In this document: positions 1 to 6,970 of the stretch, one piece after another | Position numbering within the stretch: position 1 is the first letter of the stretch | Layout: every line of letters starts with the position of its first letter | Assembly (NCBI GenBank): GCA_003251995.1 | Contig: QKDT01000242.1 | Span: 1-15,933, forward strand | DNA length: 15,933 bases | Direction: 5' to 3' | Source: Desulfovibrio desulfuricans | Lineage (GTDB): Bacteria > Desulfobacterota > Desulfovibrionia > Desulfovibrionales > Desulfovibrionaceae | The notes under the pieces: generated by a model | Seen by the model: the letters and a program-made list of their open reading frames with translations, nothing else | Databases searched by the model: none | Told to the model about the DNA's origin: nothing | Translations under genes and position numbers: made by a program

Positions 1-127
1 TGGAGCCAAGATCAAGCCGAATGATGCTCCCCCCGCGTTCCACAATGCGCACGGTACCGATCACAGGCACATCGCACGTCAGCGCAAACGCAGCATGGGG
101 AGGCTCAGACTTTTGTTTGCTGCTCAT
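1..127 (-). CDS. Partial CDS, N-terminal 42 residues; possibly methylated-DNA-protein cysteine methyltransferase
   Basis: Only the N-terminus is present; the gene runs off the left edge. Its ATG overlaps the TGA of the upstream MFS gene as ATGA (127-124), an arrangement typical of translational coupling. After a short polar N-terminus (MSSKQKSEPPHAAF) comes a beta-strand-like stretch, VPVIGTVRIVERGGSIIRLD. This resembles the start of the Ogt/MGMT N-terminal domain, where a 'P-x-G-x-hydrophobic' strand leads into a short loop and a second strand. The catalytic PCHR motif would lie outside the window, so the family call is a guess. That the stretch is coding is better supported than its identity, because codon use matches the neighbours and the overlap is exact. 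Confidence 0.4.
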   Translation of the reverse strand, partial: MSSKQKSEPPHAAFALTCDVPVIGTVRIVERGGSIIRLDLGS

Positions 128-1314
128 GCCTTCACTTCCTTCTTCACTGTAATGGGTTTGAGGGAATAGGCAAAAATCGCGCCCACAATTGAAAGCGCCG
201 CCAACGATTGAAATGTTGCAGCCATGCCGTAGTTGTCTGCAATCCAGCCCAGCAGGGGGGCCACCACACCGCCAAGGCTGGTTGCCAGCCCAAGGGTGAT
301 GCCCGATGCAAAGCCGATATTTTTGGCGAGATACTGCTGCCCCAGCACCACCTGCGCGCTAAAGGGAGCATAAAGCACAAAGCCCAGCAGCGGCAGCAGC
401 GCCCATGCCGCATAGAGGTTGTGGCTCAGGCTAAAGCCCGCCACCACGGGCGGCAAAAGGGCAAATACCACGCGAATGACCGTGCGGTAGCCAAACCTGT
501 CCGACAGCATGCCGCCAAAAATATTGCTGATAACGCCGCACACGCTGAAAAACGTCAGGGCAAGAGCGCCCGTTGCCGTGGATTGCCCAAAGGAGCTGAC
601 CCAATAGAGGGGAATAAACGTGTTAAATCCCACAAAGGTGATGGAGCGGGTCACGATGGAAACGGTCAGCTTTGAAAATTCGCGCCAGTTGTTTTCGCCG
701 GGGGTTTCTCCCTCTGCCGTAAGGGATGGTTCCGCCTTGCCAACCGCCGTGGCACCAGCCTTTTTGGTTGCGCCCATGCGGGCGATGGACCACACCAAGG
801 TGCTAGCCGTCAGCACCGCCAGCACGGCAAAGACCGTTGTTCCCGGCAGGCCAAAGGCCCCAAGGCATGCGGTAGCCAGCAGCGGCCCAAGCACAAAGCC
901 CCCGTTGCCGCCGATGGAAAACAGGCTCATGCCCGTGCCCTTGTTCTGCCCAGAAACCGCATTGGCAAAGCGCGCGCCTTCGGGGTGAAACAGGGCCGCG
1001 CCAATGCCGCTCAGGCCAATGGCTGCAAAAATACCCCAGTAGCCGGACATCCAGCCAATTGCCGCAAGCCCGCTGCCCGCCAGCAGCACCCCAAGCGGAA
1101 TGAACCAGGGCTTGGAAAACCTGTCTGAAAGCAGACCAAACAAGGGCTGGATCATGGATGACAGGCAGGAATAGGCAAACATGAGCCCACCGGTGGCCTG
1201 ATAGCTCAAATCAAAGGCCGCCCGCAAAAAAGGCAGTATGGCGGGCAAAGCCCCGCCGTTAATATCACACGACAAATGCCCTAACGAAACAAGGAGTATT
1301 TTCTTTTTGTCCAT
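124..1314 (-). CDS. MFS transporter, fosmidomycin-resistance (Fsr)-like subfamily
   Basis: This is a 396-residue major facilitator superfamily exporter-type protein of the inner membrane. The N-terminus has the Fsr-subfamily signature: GHLSCDINGGALPAILPFL around residues 12-30, LFGLLSDRFSKP near 58-69 (the MFS loop 2-3 motif), and GIGAALFHPEGARFAN near 103-118. A second GGMLSDRFGYR motif occurs after the central loop, which is the usual duplicated 6+6 helix layout. The central cytoplasmic loop (about residues 180-210) is polar and Ala/Glu/Lys-rich. Known Fsr proteins export fosmidomycin and related small molecules by proton antiport, but the true substrate here cannot be read from sequence. 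No convincing Shine-Dalgarno precedes the ATG at 1314, and no longer start is evident. It overlaps the downstream partial gene by 4 nt, so the two are probably co-transcribed. Confidence 0.85.
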   Translation of the reverse strand: MDKKKILLVSLGHLSCDINGGALPAILPFLRAAFDLSYQATGGLMFAYSCLSSMIQPLFGLLSDRFSKPWFIPLGVLLAGSGLAAIGWMSGYWGIFAAIGLSGIGAALFHPEGARFANAVSGQNKGTGMSLFSIGGNGGFVLGPLLATACLGAFGLPGTTVFAVLAVLTASTLVWSIARMGATKKAGATAVGKAEPSLTAEGETPGENNWREFSKLTVSIVTRSITFVGFNTFIPLYWVSSFGQSTATGALALTFFSVCGVISNIFGGMLSDRFGYRTVIRVVFALLPPVVAGFSLSHNLYAAWALLPLLGFVLYAPFSAQVVLGQQYLAKNIGFASGITLGLATSLGGVVAPLLGWIADNYGMAATFQSLAALSIVGAIFAYSLKPITVKKEVKA

Positions 1315-1639
1315 TACGGCACGCTACACCAATGTTTTTTCAAATCCAAGCAGCTCACGTCTACTCAAAATCGCAGGTTGTCGTGGGGTCATGCATGCAA
1401 TGGTGGTGGACTTTTAGCACTCACTGGGCTGCATGCGCGGCGGCATCACCTAACCAGCCCCCGCAACGGTTCTTTCCATGGCAGTACGCGCTCATGCGGC
1501 GGCATCATGTCGAGGTTGTAGCCGAGGCAGAGGGATGCCCCGGCACGCGCTCATGCGGCAGGAACTAAGCCATACTTCACCACGCTGCGCCACGCGCCTG
1601 TTGACGCGCCGCACAGGCTCGCTTAAGCAGAGGGAGACC
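1315..1639. other. Divergent intergenic region with spaced repeats
   Basis: These 325 bp separate the minus-strand MFS gene from the plus-strand acetyltransferase gene. No convincing sigma-70 promoter stands out on either strand. The reading frame of the acetyltransferase stays open back to 1478, but the residues there (Arg/His/Cys-rich, low complexity) do not look like protein. A good ribosome site at 1630-1636 marks the real start. The notable content is the set of three short repeats listed separately. Confidence 0.6.
1432..1566. repeat. Three spaced copies of a CATGCGGC-type repeat
   Basis: Copies begin at 1432 (CATGCGCGGCGGCATCA), 1493 (CATGCGGCGGCATCA) and 1552 (CATGCGGCAGGAACT). The second and third share an exact 15-base block, ACGCGCTCATGCGGC, at 1486-1500 and 1545-1559. 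Start-to-start distances are 61 and 59 bp, close to six helical turns. The core GCGGCGGCATCA is shared by the first two copies. These could be regulator binding sites for the divergent genes, or remnants of a small duplicated element. Function is not evident from sequence. Confidence 0.5.
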
Positions 1640-2188
1640 ATGAACACACCTGTTTTTTCTTCCTTTGGAAATGCCGCTCCGCACCCCACTGTTGCACTGC
1701 ACAGGGCCGAGTCATCCAACGAGTACTCGATCTGCGCCGATATCTGGCTGGCGGCCTCGCAGGCGGGGCACGACTTTATGCCCGCAAATTTCTGGCGCGG
1801 GCAGCGGGCAGCCATGGCAGAGCACTACCTGCCCTCATCGCAGGTTTTGCTGCTGACCGCCAATGAAGAACCCGCCGCCTTTGCCGCAACCATACCTGAC
1901 GACAGCCCCTATCTTGCGGGCCTGTTTGTGCTGCCCCACTGGTGGGGCAAGGGCCTTGGGCGGCAATTGCTGGAACAGGTGCTGGCGACACTTATTGATC
2001 AAAAGCATACCAGTCTGCGCTGCTCCGTGTACGAGAAAAACAGCCGGGCACTGACATTTTATCCGCGCAGAGGCTTTACGCCCACAGGGCGCAGCATTTG
2101 CCCGCATACCAACGAGCCGCAGATAGACATGCTCTACACTGCGGCAAGCACCGCCCACGAAAACGCGGCTGCAATCTGCCGTCCATAG
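1640..2188 (+). CDS. GNAT-family N-acetyltransferase (YjaB-like)
   Basis: The 182-residue product carries the GNAT acetyl-CoA-binding signature: LAGLFVLPHWWGKGLGRQLL has the beta4 strand followed by the (Q/R)-x-x-G-x-(G/A) pyrophosphate loop as GKGLGR. Near the C-terminus SRALTFYPRRGF is the usual 'A-x-x-F-Y-x-x-x-G-F' motif of alpha4/beta6. The N-terminal ADIWLAASQAGHDFMP and the final NEPQIDMLY recall the E. coli YjaB subgroup, whose substrate is not firmly known. The start at 1640 is chosen because GAGGGAG lies just upstream and homology-like sequence begins soon after. It sits 24 bp before the asparaginase gene and in the same frame, so the two are probably one transcript. A cytoplasmic small-molecule or amino-acid acetyltransferase is likely; the acceptor is unknown. 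Confidence 0.82.
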   Translation: MNTPVFSSFGNAAPHPTVALHRAESSNEYSICADIWLAASQAGHDFMPANFWRGQRAAMAEHYLPSSQVLLLTANEEPAAFAATIPDDSPYLAGLFVLPHWWGKGLGRQLLEQVLATLIDQKHTSLRCSVYEKNSRALTFYPRRGFTPTGRSICPHTNEPQIDMLYTAASTAHENAAAICRP

Positions 2189-2212
2189 ACGAGCCGCACC
2201 GCAGGAGCCACC

Positions 2213-3259
2213 ATGAGCAACAATCCTTCACCTGCTTGTTCCAATGACGAATCTCTGCCCAAGGTTGCGCTTATCGCCACTGGTGGCACCATTGCGGGCG
2301 TGGCCCCCACTCCGCTGGAGCAAATCAGTTATCAGGCAGGCGTGCTCACCGTTGACCGCATGCTGGAAGCCCTGCCCGGCATTGAGGGCGTTGCCCGCAT
2401 TGCCAGCGTGCAGTGCGGCAACCTGCCCAGCGAAAACATCACCCCCGAACACTGGGCCATGCTGGGCGACCAGTGCGCCAAAGAACTGGATGATCCAGAA
2501 ATCTGCGGCGTGGTGCTGACCCACGGCACGGACACGCTTGAAGAATCCGCCTTTTACCTGCACCTCACCCTTGCCAGCCCCAAGCCAGTGGTGCTTACTG
2601 GCTCCATGCGCCCCTCCACCTCGCTGAGCGCAGACGGCCCCATCAACATTCGCGATGCCGTAGCCGTGGCGGCCTGCCCGCAGGCGCAGGCACGCGGGGC
2701 GCTGCTGGTCATGAACAGCCGCGTGCTTTCCGCCCGAACGGCTGTAAAGGTTGCTACGCTCGATGTGGAGGCCTTCCGCGCGCTGGAATCGGGCTGTCTT
2801 GGGCGCGTTATCAATGGCGAGCCGCAGTTCTATTATGGCGGGGAGGAAAACCCCGCTCTTGCCGGAACCTTTGCAGGACTGGCTGGTCGCAAAGATCTGC
2901 CGCGCGTGGATGTAATATACGGCTGCGCGGGTATGCCTGTTGACCTTGTGCGTTACTCAATGGAACGTAGCGCGGGCATTGTGCTGGCAGGCATGGGCAA
3001 TGGCTCCATGCCCGATGCCGTGCGCCACGAGCTGCGGCAAGCCATAGCGAGCGGCATACCCGTGATCAGGTGCAGCCGCACAGGCTCCGGCCCCGTAACC
3101 CCCCTTGAGGAATACGAGGGCTTTGTCCCCGGCGGCATGCTTTCGCCCGCCAAGGCCCGCGTGCTGCTCATGCTGGCGCTGGAACAGCAGAAGGATGCCG
3201 AACCGGCGCAGCGCATGCTTTCAGTGCGCGAAGTCTTCGCACTTGGGGGCAAACTGTAA
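2213..3259 (+). CDS. Asparaginase, type II-like, without signal peptide
   Basis: The enzyme hydrolyses L-asparagine to aspartate and ammonia. The 348-residue sequence has the family hallmarks: ATGGTIAG with nucleophile Thr26, Tyr40 in the flexible active-site loop, HGTDT at 104-108 giving Thr106-Asp107, and Lys179 in TAVKVATLD. These correspond to Thr12, Tyr25, Thr89/Asp90 and Lys162 of mature E. coli AnsB. MRPSTSLSADGP is also type II-like. Unlike AnsB, the N-terminus (MSNNPSPACSNDESLPK) is polar with no signal peptide. None can be added, because the preceding gene's stop lies in the same frame 24 bp upstream, so a cytoplasmic location is predicted. GCAGGAG precedes the ATG. Some glutaminase side activity is possible in this family. 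Confidence 0.9.
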   Translation: MSNNPSPACSNDESLPKVALIATGGTIAGVAPTPLEQISYQAGVLTVDRMLEALPGIEGVARIASVQCGNLPSENITPEHWAMLGDQCAKELDDPEICGVVLTHGTDTLEESAFYLHLTLASPKPVVLTGSMRPSTSLSADGPINIRDAVAVAACPQAQARGALLVMNSRVLSARTAVKVATLDVEAFRALESGCLGRVINGEPQFYYGGEENPALAGTFAGLAGRKDLPRVDVIYGCAGMPVDLVRYSMERSAGIVLAGMGNGSMPDAVRHELRQAIASGIPVIRCSRTGSGPVTPLEEYEGFVPGGMLSPAKARVLLMLALEQQKDAEPAQRMLSVREVFALGGKL

Positions 3260-3284
3260 GTACGGCCCCCTTCGGGCTTGCCTA

Positions 3285-3319
3285 CGGCTAAAAAAAGCCG
3301 CACTGTGTTTTTTATTTTT
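3285..3319 (+). terminator. Weak rho-independent terminator candidate after asparaginase
   Basis: CGGCT (3285-3289), an A6 loop and AGCCG (3296-3300) form a 5-bp stem, followed after CACTGTG by T6-A-T5 (3308-3319). The stem is short and the T-run starts 7 nt late, so read-through into the ligase gene 40 bp downstream is plausible. Confidence 0.35.
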
Positions 3320-3359
3320 CGTTTTCAAGCCTATGCCACCATGGAATCAGGAGAGCTTC

Positions 3360-4640
3360 ATGTCGTACCGCTTCATTCCCCAGCTCACCGATGAGGAAAT
3401 CCACCGCAAACAGCTTGAGGGGCTGCGCTACACCGTGCGCCAGGCCTGGAATTCGCCCCAGTACAGGGCCAAGCTTGAGGCCTGCGGCGTAAAGCCGGAC
3501 GACATCACAAGCCTTGATGATCTGCGTCGTCTGCCCACCTGTGATGTGGAAGACCTGCGCGAGGGCTATCCCCTGCCCCTGCTCTGCGTGCCGCCCCGCG
3601 ATGTGGCCCGCATCCACGCCTCCAGCGGCACCACGGGCAAGCGCAAAATCCTGGCCTACACCCAAAAAGATATTGATACGTTCAGCCTCCAGATTGCCCG
3701 CTGCTACGAGCTGGCGGGCTTTACCCCAGAAGACCGCATGCAGCTTGCCGTGGGTTATGGCTTGTGGACGGCTGGCGCGGGTTTTCAGGCGGGCAGCGAA
3801 CGACTGGGCATGCTCACCGTGCCTGTGGGGCCGGGCAATCTTGAAATGCACTTGCAGCTTTTGCAGGATCTGGGGGCCACCGGCTTTACCGCCACTGCCT
3901 CCATGGCCCTGCTGCTGGCAGAAGAAGTGGAACGCGCCGACCTGCGCGGCAAAATCAAGCTCAGGCGCATGGTCTGCGGCTCAGAAACCCGCAGCGAAAA
4001 AATGCGCCTTGCCATCGAAAGCAAGCTGGGCCTCGAGGGCTGTTACGACATCGGCGGCATGACAGAAATGTACGGCCCCGGCACAGCCATTGACTGCGAT
4101 GCCCACGAGGGTCTGCACTACTGGGCCGACCTGTTCATCATTGAGGTGCTCGACCCCGCCACCATGCAGCCAGTGGCTGAAGGCGAAGTGGGCGAAATGG
4201 TCGTTACCAGCCTGTGCAAAGAGGCTGTACCCCTGCTGCGCTACCGCACCCACGATCTTTCACGTCTGCTGCCGGGCGCATGTTCCTGTGGCCTCGGCAT
4301 GCCGCGCCACGACCGCATCCTTGGGCGCTCGGACGACATGATCATCTACCGCGGGGTGAACATCTACCCCGGTCAGCTCATGGAAGTGATCGGACAGTTT
4401 GCAGACCTTGGCGGCGAATATCAGGTGGAGCTCACCCGTGACGAGCGTTCCCTTGACCATCTTGCCCTCACCGTGGAACGCGGACAGGGTCAGACCGCTG
4501 GCAACGACGAAGCATTGGCTCGGGAGCTTGAAACCAGGCTGCACAAGGCCATCATGGCCCGTGTTTCTGTAAGTGTTACCGATTACGCCAGTTTGCCGCG
4601 CACGTTCAGTAAATCCAAGCGCGTTGTGGACAAGCGCTAA
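3360..4640 (+). CDS. paaK: Phenylacetate--CoA ligase family adenylate-forming enzyme
   Basis: The 426-residue enzyme belongs to the ANL superfamily and would activate an aryl acid such as phenylacetate (or an indole/aryl analogue) with ATP and load it on CoA. Visible motifs are the phosphate loop SSGTTGKRK at 88-96, the adenine-binding/A5 region YDIGGMTEMYGPG, the ATP-ribose YRTHDLSRL region, GRSDDMIIYRGVNIYP ending at 337 (the hinge/C-terminal domain entry), and a C-terminal PRTFSKSKRVVDKR with the expected late lysine. Length is normal for PaaK. The start at 3360 follows CAGGAGAG; the open frame upstream overlaps the asparaginase gene and is not coding. In anaerobes these enzymes often serve amino-acid-derived aryl acids, but no partner oxidoreductase is in the window, so the physiological substrate is open. 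Confidence 0.88.
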   Translation: MSYRFIPQLTDEEIHRKQLEGLRYTVRQAWNSPQYRAKLEACGVKPDDITSLDDLRRLPTCDVEDLREGYPLPLLCVPPRDVARIHASSGTTGKRKILAYTQKDIDTFSLQIARCYELAGFTPEDRMQLAVGYGLWTAGAGFQAGSERLGMLTVPVGPGNLEMHLQLLQDLGATGFTATASMALLLAEEVERADLRGKIKLRRMVCGSETRSEKMRLAIESKLGLEGCYDIGGMTEMYGPGTAIDCDAHEGLHYWADLFIIEVLDPATMQPVAEGEVGEMVVTSLCKEAVPLLRYRTHDLSRLLPGACSCGLGMPRHDRILGRSDDMIIYRGVNIYPGQLMEVIGQFADLGGEYQVELTRDERSLDHLALTVERGQGQTAGNDEALARELETRLHKAIMARVSVSVTDYASLPRTFSKSKRVVDKR

Positions 4641-4642
4641 CT

Positions 4643-5032
4643 GTGACGCAACCCATTGAATATTCAGGCGCGGGGCTTTGGCCCTGCGCCTTTATCTTGA
4701 GCGGCCTGACGGCTGTTTTTCTTGCCGTTTGCCTGCTGCCGCCTGTAGCTTTGGCCCGCCAAACCATCAACATCGACAGCGCCGCATGGTGCGCCCGCAG
4801 CACTCCAAAGGCCTCGGCGCAATGCCTTCAGATGGAGAGCGCTTGCCGTGCAGCACTCCCCGACCTTGCCCCCGCTGGCGGCTGCCCCGACAGGCAGCTC
4901 GACCGCTGCATTGCCCAGCAGAACGACAAGGGCTCATGGTGCGCCATCCTGTGCTGTCTTGAGCCGGATCACCCCGCCTGCCGCACGGCGGCGACCACCA
5001 TGCCGGATATCCTCACCCCGTCAGAACGCTGA
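4643..5032 (+). CDS. Small secreted cysteine-rich protein, unknown function
   Basis: I do not recognise this 129-residue protein. It starts at GTG 4643, two bases after the ligase stop, with no clear ribosome site, so reinitiation or coupling is likely; a TTG about 17 codons in is an alternative start. Residues 15-38 are hydrophobic and end in VALA, giving a signal peptide with probable cleavage after Ala38. The mature part of about 91 residues has nine cysteines (50, 61, 68, 81, 89, 100, 104, 105, 113), spaced irregularly and including a CC pair, and two WC motifs. The pattern has no CxxCH, so it is not a c-type cytochrome. Disulfides or metal binding in the periplasm are possible. Codon use is like the flanking genes, which supports a real gene. 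Confidence 0.65.
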   Translation: MTQPIEYSGAGLWPCAFILSGLTAVFLAVCLLPPVALARQTINIDSAAWCARSTPKASAQCLQMESACRAALPDLAPAGGCPDRQLDRCIAQQNDKGSWCAILCCLEPDHPACRTAATTMPDILTPSER

Positions 5033-5079
5033 GACCATCTCTGCCCCACGCCTGCGCATCTGCAAAAATTGCCCCGCTA

Positions 5080-5106
5080 CACACTGCGATATCGCCTTGC
5101 AGTGTC
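5080..5106. repeat. Inverted repeat in the 184-bp gap before the membrane-protein gene
   Basis: ACACTGC (5081-5087) and GCAGTGT (5099-5105) are perfect 7-bp arms around an 11-nt loop that itself contains GATATC. No T-run follows, so it is not a normal terminator. A direct repeat CCGCATA lies just downstream at 5114-5120 and 5128-5134. Either could be an operator for the gene starting at 5217. The rest of the gap shows nothing I can name. Confidence 0.4.
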
Positions 5107-5216
5107 AACTTTACCGCATAAGCCTTGCCGCATAGACCTTTACCCCTTTTTGGCATAGCTTTTACTGCAGGCGTGGCCCTTTCTGCGCGCCTGCAAACGC
5201 CGACACTGGAGCGCAC

Positions 5217-5792
5217 ATGCCCCTTGCCGCCTCACCCGTATCCCTCATCTCCCTCGTGGTCTATCTCATGCTTGCAGGGGGATCATTTGCGCTGGTGAGG
5301 CCGGGGTTGGGGCTGCTTATTGCACCTGTGCCACTGTTGGCTATTCCCCTGCATTTTTTTGCCCGTCGCATTGGCGATTTTGTGGGCGTGGCGCACTCCC
5401 GCTGGCAAATGAGGACATTCGGCCTTTTTTTGCTGCTGTTTCTCACCATTGTTGCCCTGTTCTTCATTCTTGGCGCAAGCTGCACCGATGGCCCTGCTCT
5501 GGACAGGCTGGAAACCATCGGCAACGCCTATAATTCGGGTACGGCAAACCTGTATGCCTCCCTGGCTGAGCTGTGGACAATAAAGGAATTACAGGGATTT
5601 ACTCTAGGTGCTTCGGTGTGGGTGGGGCTGGCCCTTTTATGGCCCCTCAAGCGGGCATTCCAGGGCATATTGGCGCTGGCTGTGGGCAAGGCCCCCAAGG
5701 CCCTGCCCCTGTGGGGCTGCTGGCTGGCTCTGGCGGCAGCCCTTGCCGCGCAGGGCGGCATGCTGGCATGGCTGCTGACCCGACAGGGCTAG
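5217..5792 (+). CDS. Hypothetical multi-pass inner-membrane protein
   Basis: The 191-residue product is strongly hydrophobic with about five candidate helices: roughly 8-27, 30-49, 67-88, 128-147 and 163-188. Between helices 3 and 4 is a polar stretch (about 89-127) with one cysteine, SCTDGPALDRLETIGNAYNSG, probably exposed outside the membrane. A basic segment after helix 2 (ARRIGDF...HSRWQMR) suggests a cytoplasmic loop. I recognise no family. CTGGAG lies 6 nt before the ATG at 5217, a modest ribosome site. The gap of 184 bp from the Cys-rich gene allows its own promoter, although none is obvious. Codon use looks like the rest of the chromosome. It could equally be a small transporter component or an orphan; no function is assigned. 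Confidence 0.65.
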   Translation: MPLAASPVSLISLVVYLMLAGGSFALVRPGLGLLIAPVPLLAIPLHFFARRIGDFVGVAHSRWQMRTFGLFLLLFLTIVALFFILGASCTDGPALDRLETIGNAYNSGTANLYASLAELWTIKELQGFTLGASVWVGLALLWPLKRAFQGILALAVGKAPKALPLWGCWLALAAALAAQGGMLAWLLTRQG

Positions 5793-5942
5793 AACGGAAT
5801 CTGGTCAAGGCGACATAATTTGCCTGAAAATTCGTGCAGTAAGCTAGCAATCGTACCCGCTGGGACGAGTCCATAGCATGGCGACCAGCGCGACTCCATT
5901 GAACATAGAGCGCGCCAACGGCGGCACACAAATCATTTTTAC

Positions 5943-5999
5943 AGAATTAAAACACAAAGGCCGCACAAACCGGACGCGCTGTCCCGGCTTATGCGGCCT
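5943..5999 (-). terminator. Rho-independent terminator of the cobaltochelatase gene
   Basis: Arms 5958-5973 and 5984-5999 pair over 16 positions with two mismatches (outer AGGCCGCA/TGCGGCCT and inner CCGG are perfect) around a 10-nt loop. Read on the minus strand the hairpin is followed by TTTGTGTTTTAATT, an acceptable U-rich tail, 33 bp after the cbiK stop. On the plus strand no T-run follows, so it would not serve the membrane-protein gene well. Confidence 0.65.
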
Positions 6000-6031
6000 G
6001 TAACACCATGTGCAATACGGGCAAGCGCCCC

Positions 6032-6970
6032 TTACTGCTTTTTGGGCTCCTTGGTCAGGTCATCGGCGGTTTCGCGGGCATGGCGCACCAAGATGGCGCG
6101 CGCCCCGGCGATCTGCCCCAACCCCTTGAGATTGGTTTCCACCTTGAATCCAGCGGCTTTGAGTTTTGAAGCCCAGGAATCATCTTCATCCCCTGCCAGG
6201 TCATTGCGCGCGTGGTCGCCCGCCACCAACATGAGGGGTTCGATCACCACTTTTTTGACCTTGGCAGCCTTAAGCTCCGCCAGCAGGTCATCCACGCTAC
6301 GCGCGCCCTCAACCGTTGCCATAAACACGCGGTTATCCGCATCGTGGAACACGGCGCGCGTGCCTTCAAGCGTCAGGTCGGCACGCCCGTGGCTCTGCCC
6401 ATGCCCCATGAGCACAAGGGCAGAATCCTTGTCACGCATGGGTTTTACGTCTTCTTTAATAGCCTTTATAAGTTCCTTGGCGTCTTTTTTTGATTCCAGC
6501 ATGGGTCTGCCGATCAGCACGGAATCAAAGCGACCAGGATTTTTCTGCACAGAGATAAGCACAGCCCGCTCAAGCTCGCTGAACTCCTCGCCCGCCATAA
6601 TGTGCAGCGACTGCACGCGCACAACTTTTACGCCATCCTTGGCAAGCTGGGCGAGGCCATCGCTGATGCCGCCAACGGGATGCCCTGCTGCGGCGATTTT
6701 TTTGCGGATAATCTGCGAGGTATAGGCCCACACCACCGGCTGACCGGGAAAAGCCGCCTTGAATTCCTCGTCCACGGCCTTCATGGCAGGCAGGGCTTCT
6801 GGCACGCTTGTGCCAAAGGCCACCAACAGCACACCAGCCTTGGGGCTTTCAGCGGGGGATGCCGCGGCAAAGGCGGCAACAGGCGCGCCCATGACGGCGC
6901 ACAGCAAAAAGAGGGGCAAAAGGGTACGGGTAAAAAAATGCAAGATGGAATGCGGCGATTTACGCAGCAT
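6032..6970 (-). CDS. cbiK: Periplasmic sirohydrochlorin cobaltochelatase, CbiK type
   Basis: The protein (312 residues) belongs to the class II chelatases, which insert Co2+ into sirohydrochlorin early in the anaerobic cobalamin pathway. The start GVLLVAFGTS (46-55) opens the chelatase fold. His190 in LVLMGHGQSH and His253 in LMLVAGDHARND match the two metal-binding histidines of CbiK (145 and 207 in Salmonella). VQSLHIMAGEEF (119-130) supplies the conserved acidic region. The first 35 residues are a clear signal peptide, with basic LRK, a hydrophobic core and VAAFA ending near 35, so the enzyme is exported. Desulfovibrio is known to have a cytoplasmic and a periplasmic CbiK, and this matches the latter, whose role in metal or tetrapyrrole handling is debated. 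GAGGAGG precedes the ATG. It stands alone, with its own terminator. Confidence 0.9.
   Translation of the reverse strand: MLRKSPHSILHFFTRTLLPLFLLCAVMGAPVAAFAAASPAESPKAGVLLVAFGTSVPEALPAMKAVDEEFKAAFPGQPVVWAYTSQIIRKKIAAAGHPVGGISDGLAQLAKDGVKVVRVQSLHIMAGEEFSELERAVLISVQKNPGRFDSVLIGRPMLESKKDAKELIKAIKEDVKPMRDKDSALVLMGHGQSHGRADLTLEGTRAVFHDADNRVFMATVEGARSVDDLLAELKAAKVKKVVIEPLMLVAGDHARNDLAGDEDDSWASKLKAAGFKVETNLKGLGQIAGARAILVRHARETADDLTKEPKKQ

Noticed and set aside
208..988. Plus-strand open frames of 155 and 122 codons across the MFS gene
   Set aside because: They are antisense shadows of a clear transporter gene, with Lys/His/Gln- or Pro/Ser-rich composition.
1478..1639. Upstream extension of the acetyltransferase to ATG 1478
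   Set aside because: The added residues are Arg/His/Cys-rich with no GNAT similarity, they cover the repeat region, and a good ribosome site supports ATG 1640.
3105..3359. Upstream extension of the CoA ligase
   Set aside because: It overlaps the end of the asparaginase in another frame, and PaaK proteins begin near the MSYRFIPQ start at 3360, which has a ribosome site.
5140..5170. Sigma-54 type promoter (TGGCAT ... TGC) before the membrane-protein gene
   Set aside because: The GG and GC elements are 13 nt apart rather than the required 10.
5793..5940. Possible tRNA or small RNA in the gap after the membrane-protein gene
   Set aside because: Short complementary pieces such as GGAC-GA-GTCC exist, but no cloverleaf, T-arm consensus or CCA-type end can be assembled.
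5991..6725. Plus-strand 244-codon open frame across cbiK
   Set aside because: It is a Ser/Arg/Thr-rich shadow opposite a gene with conserved catalytic histidines and an export signal.
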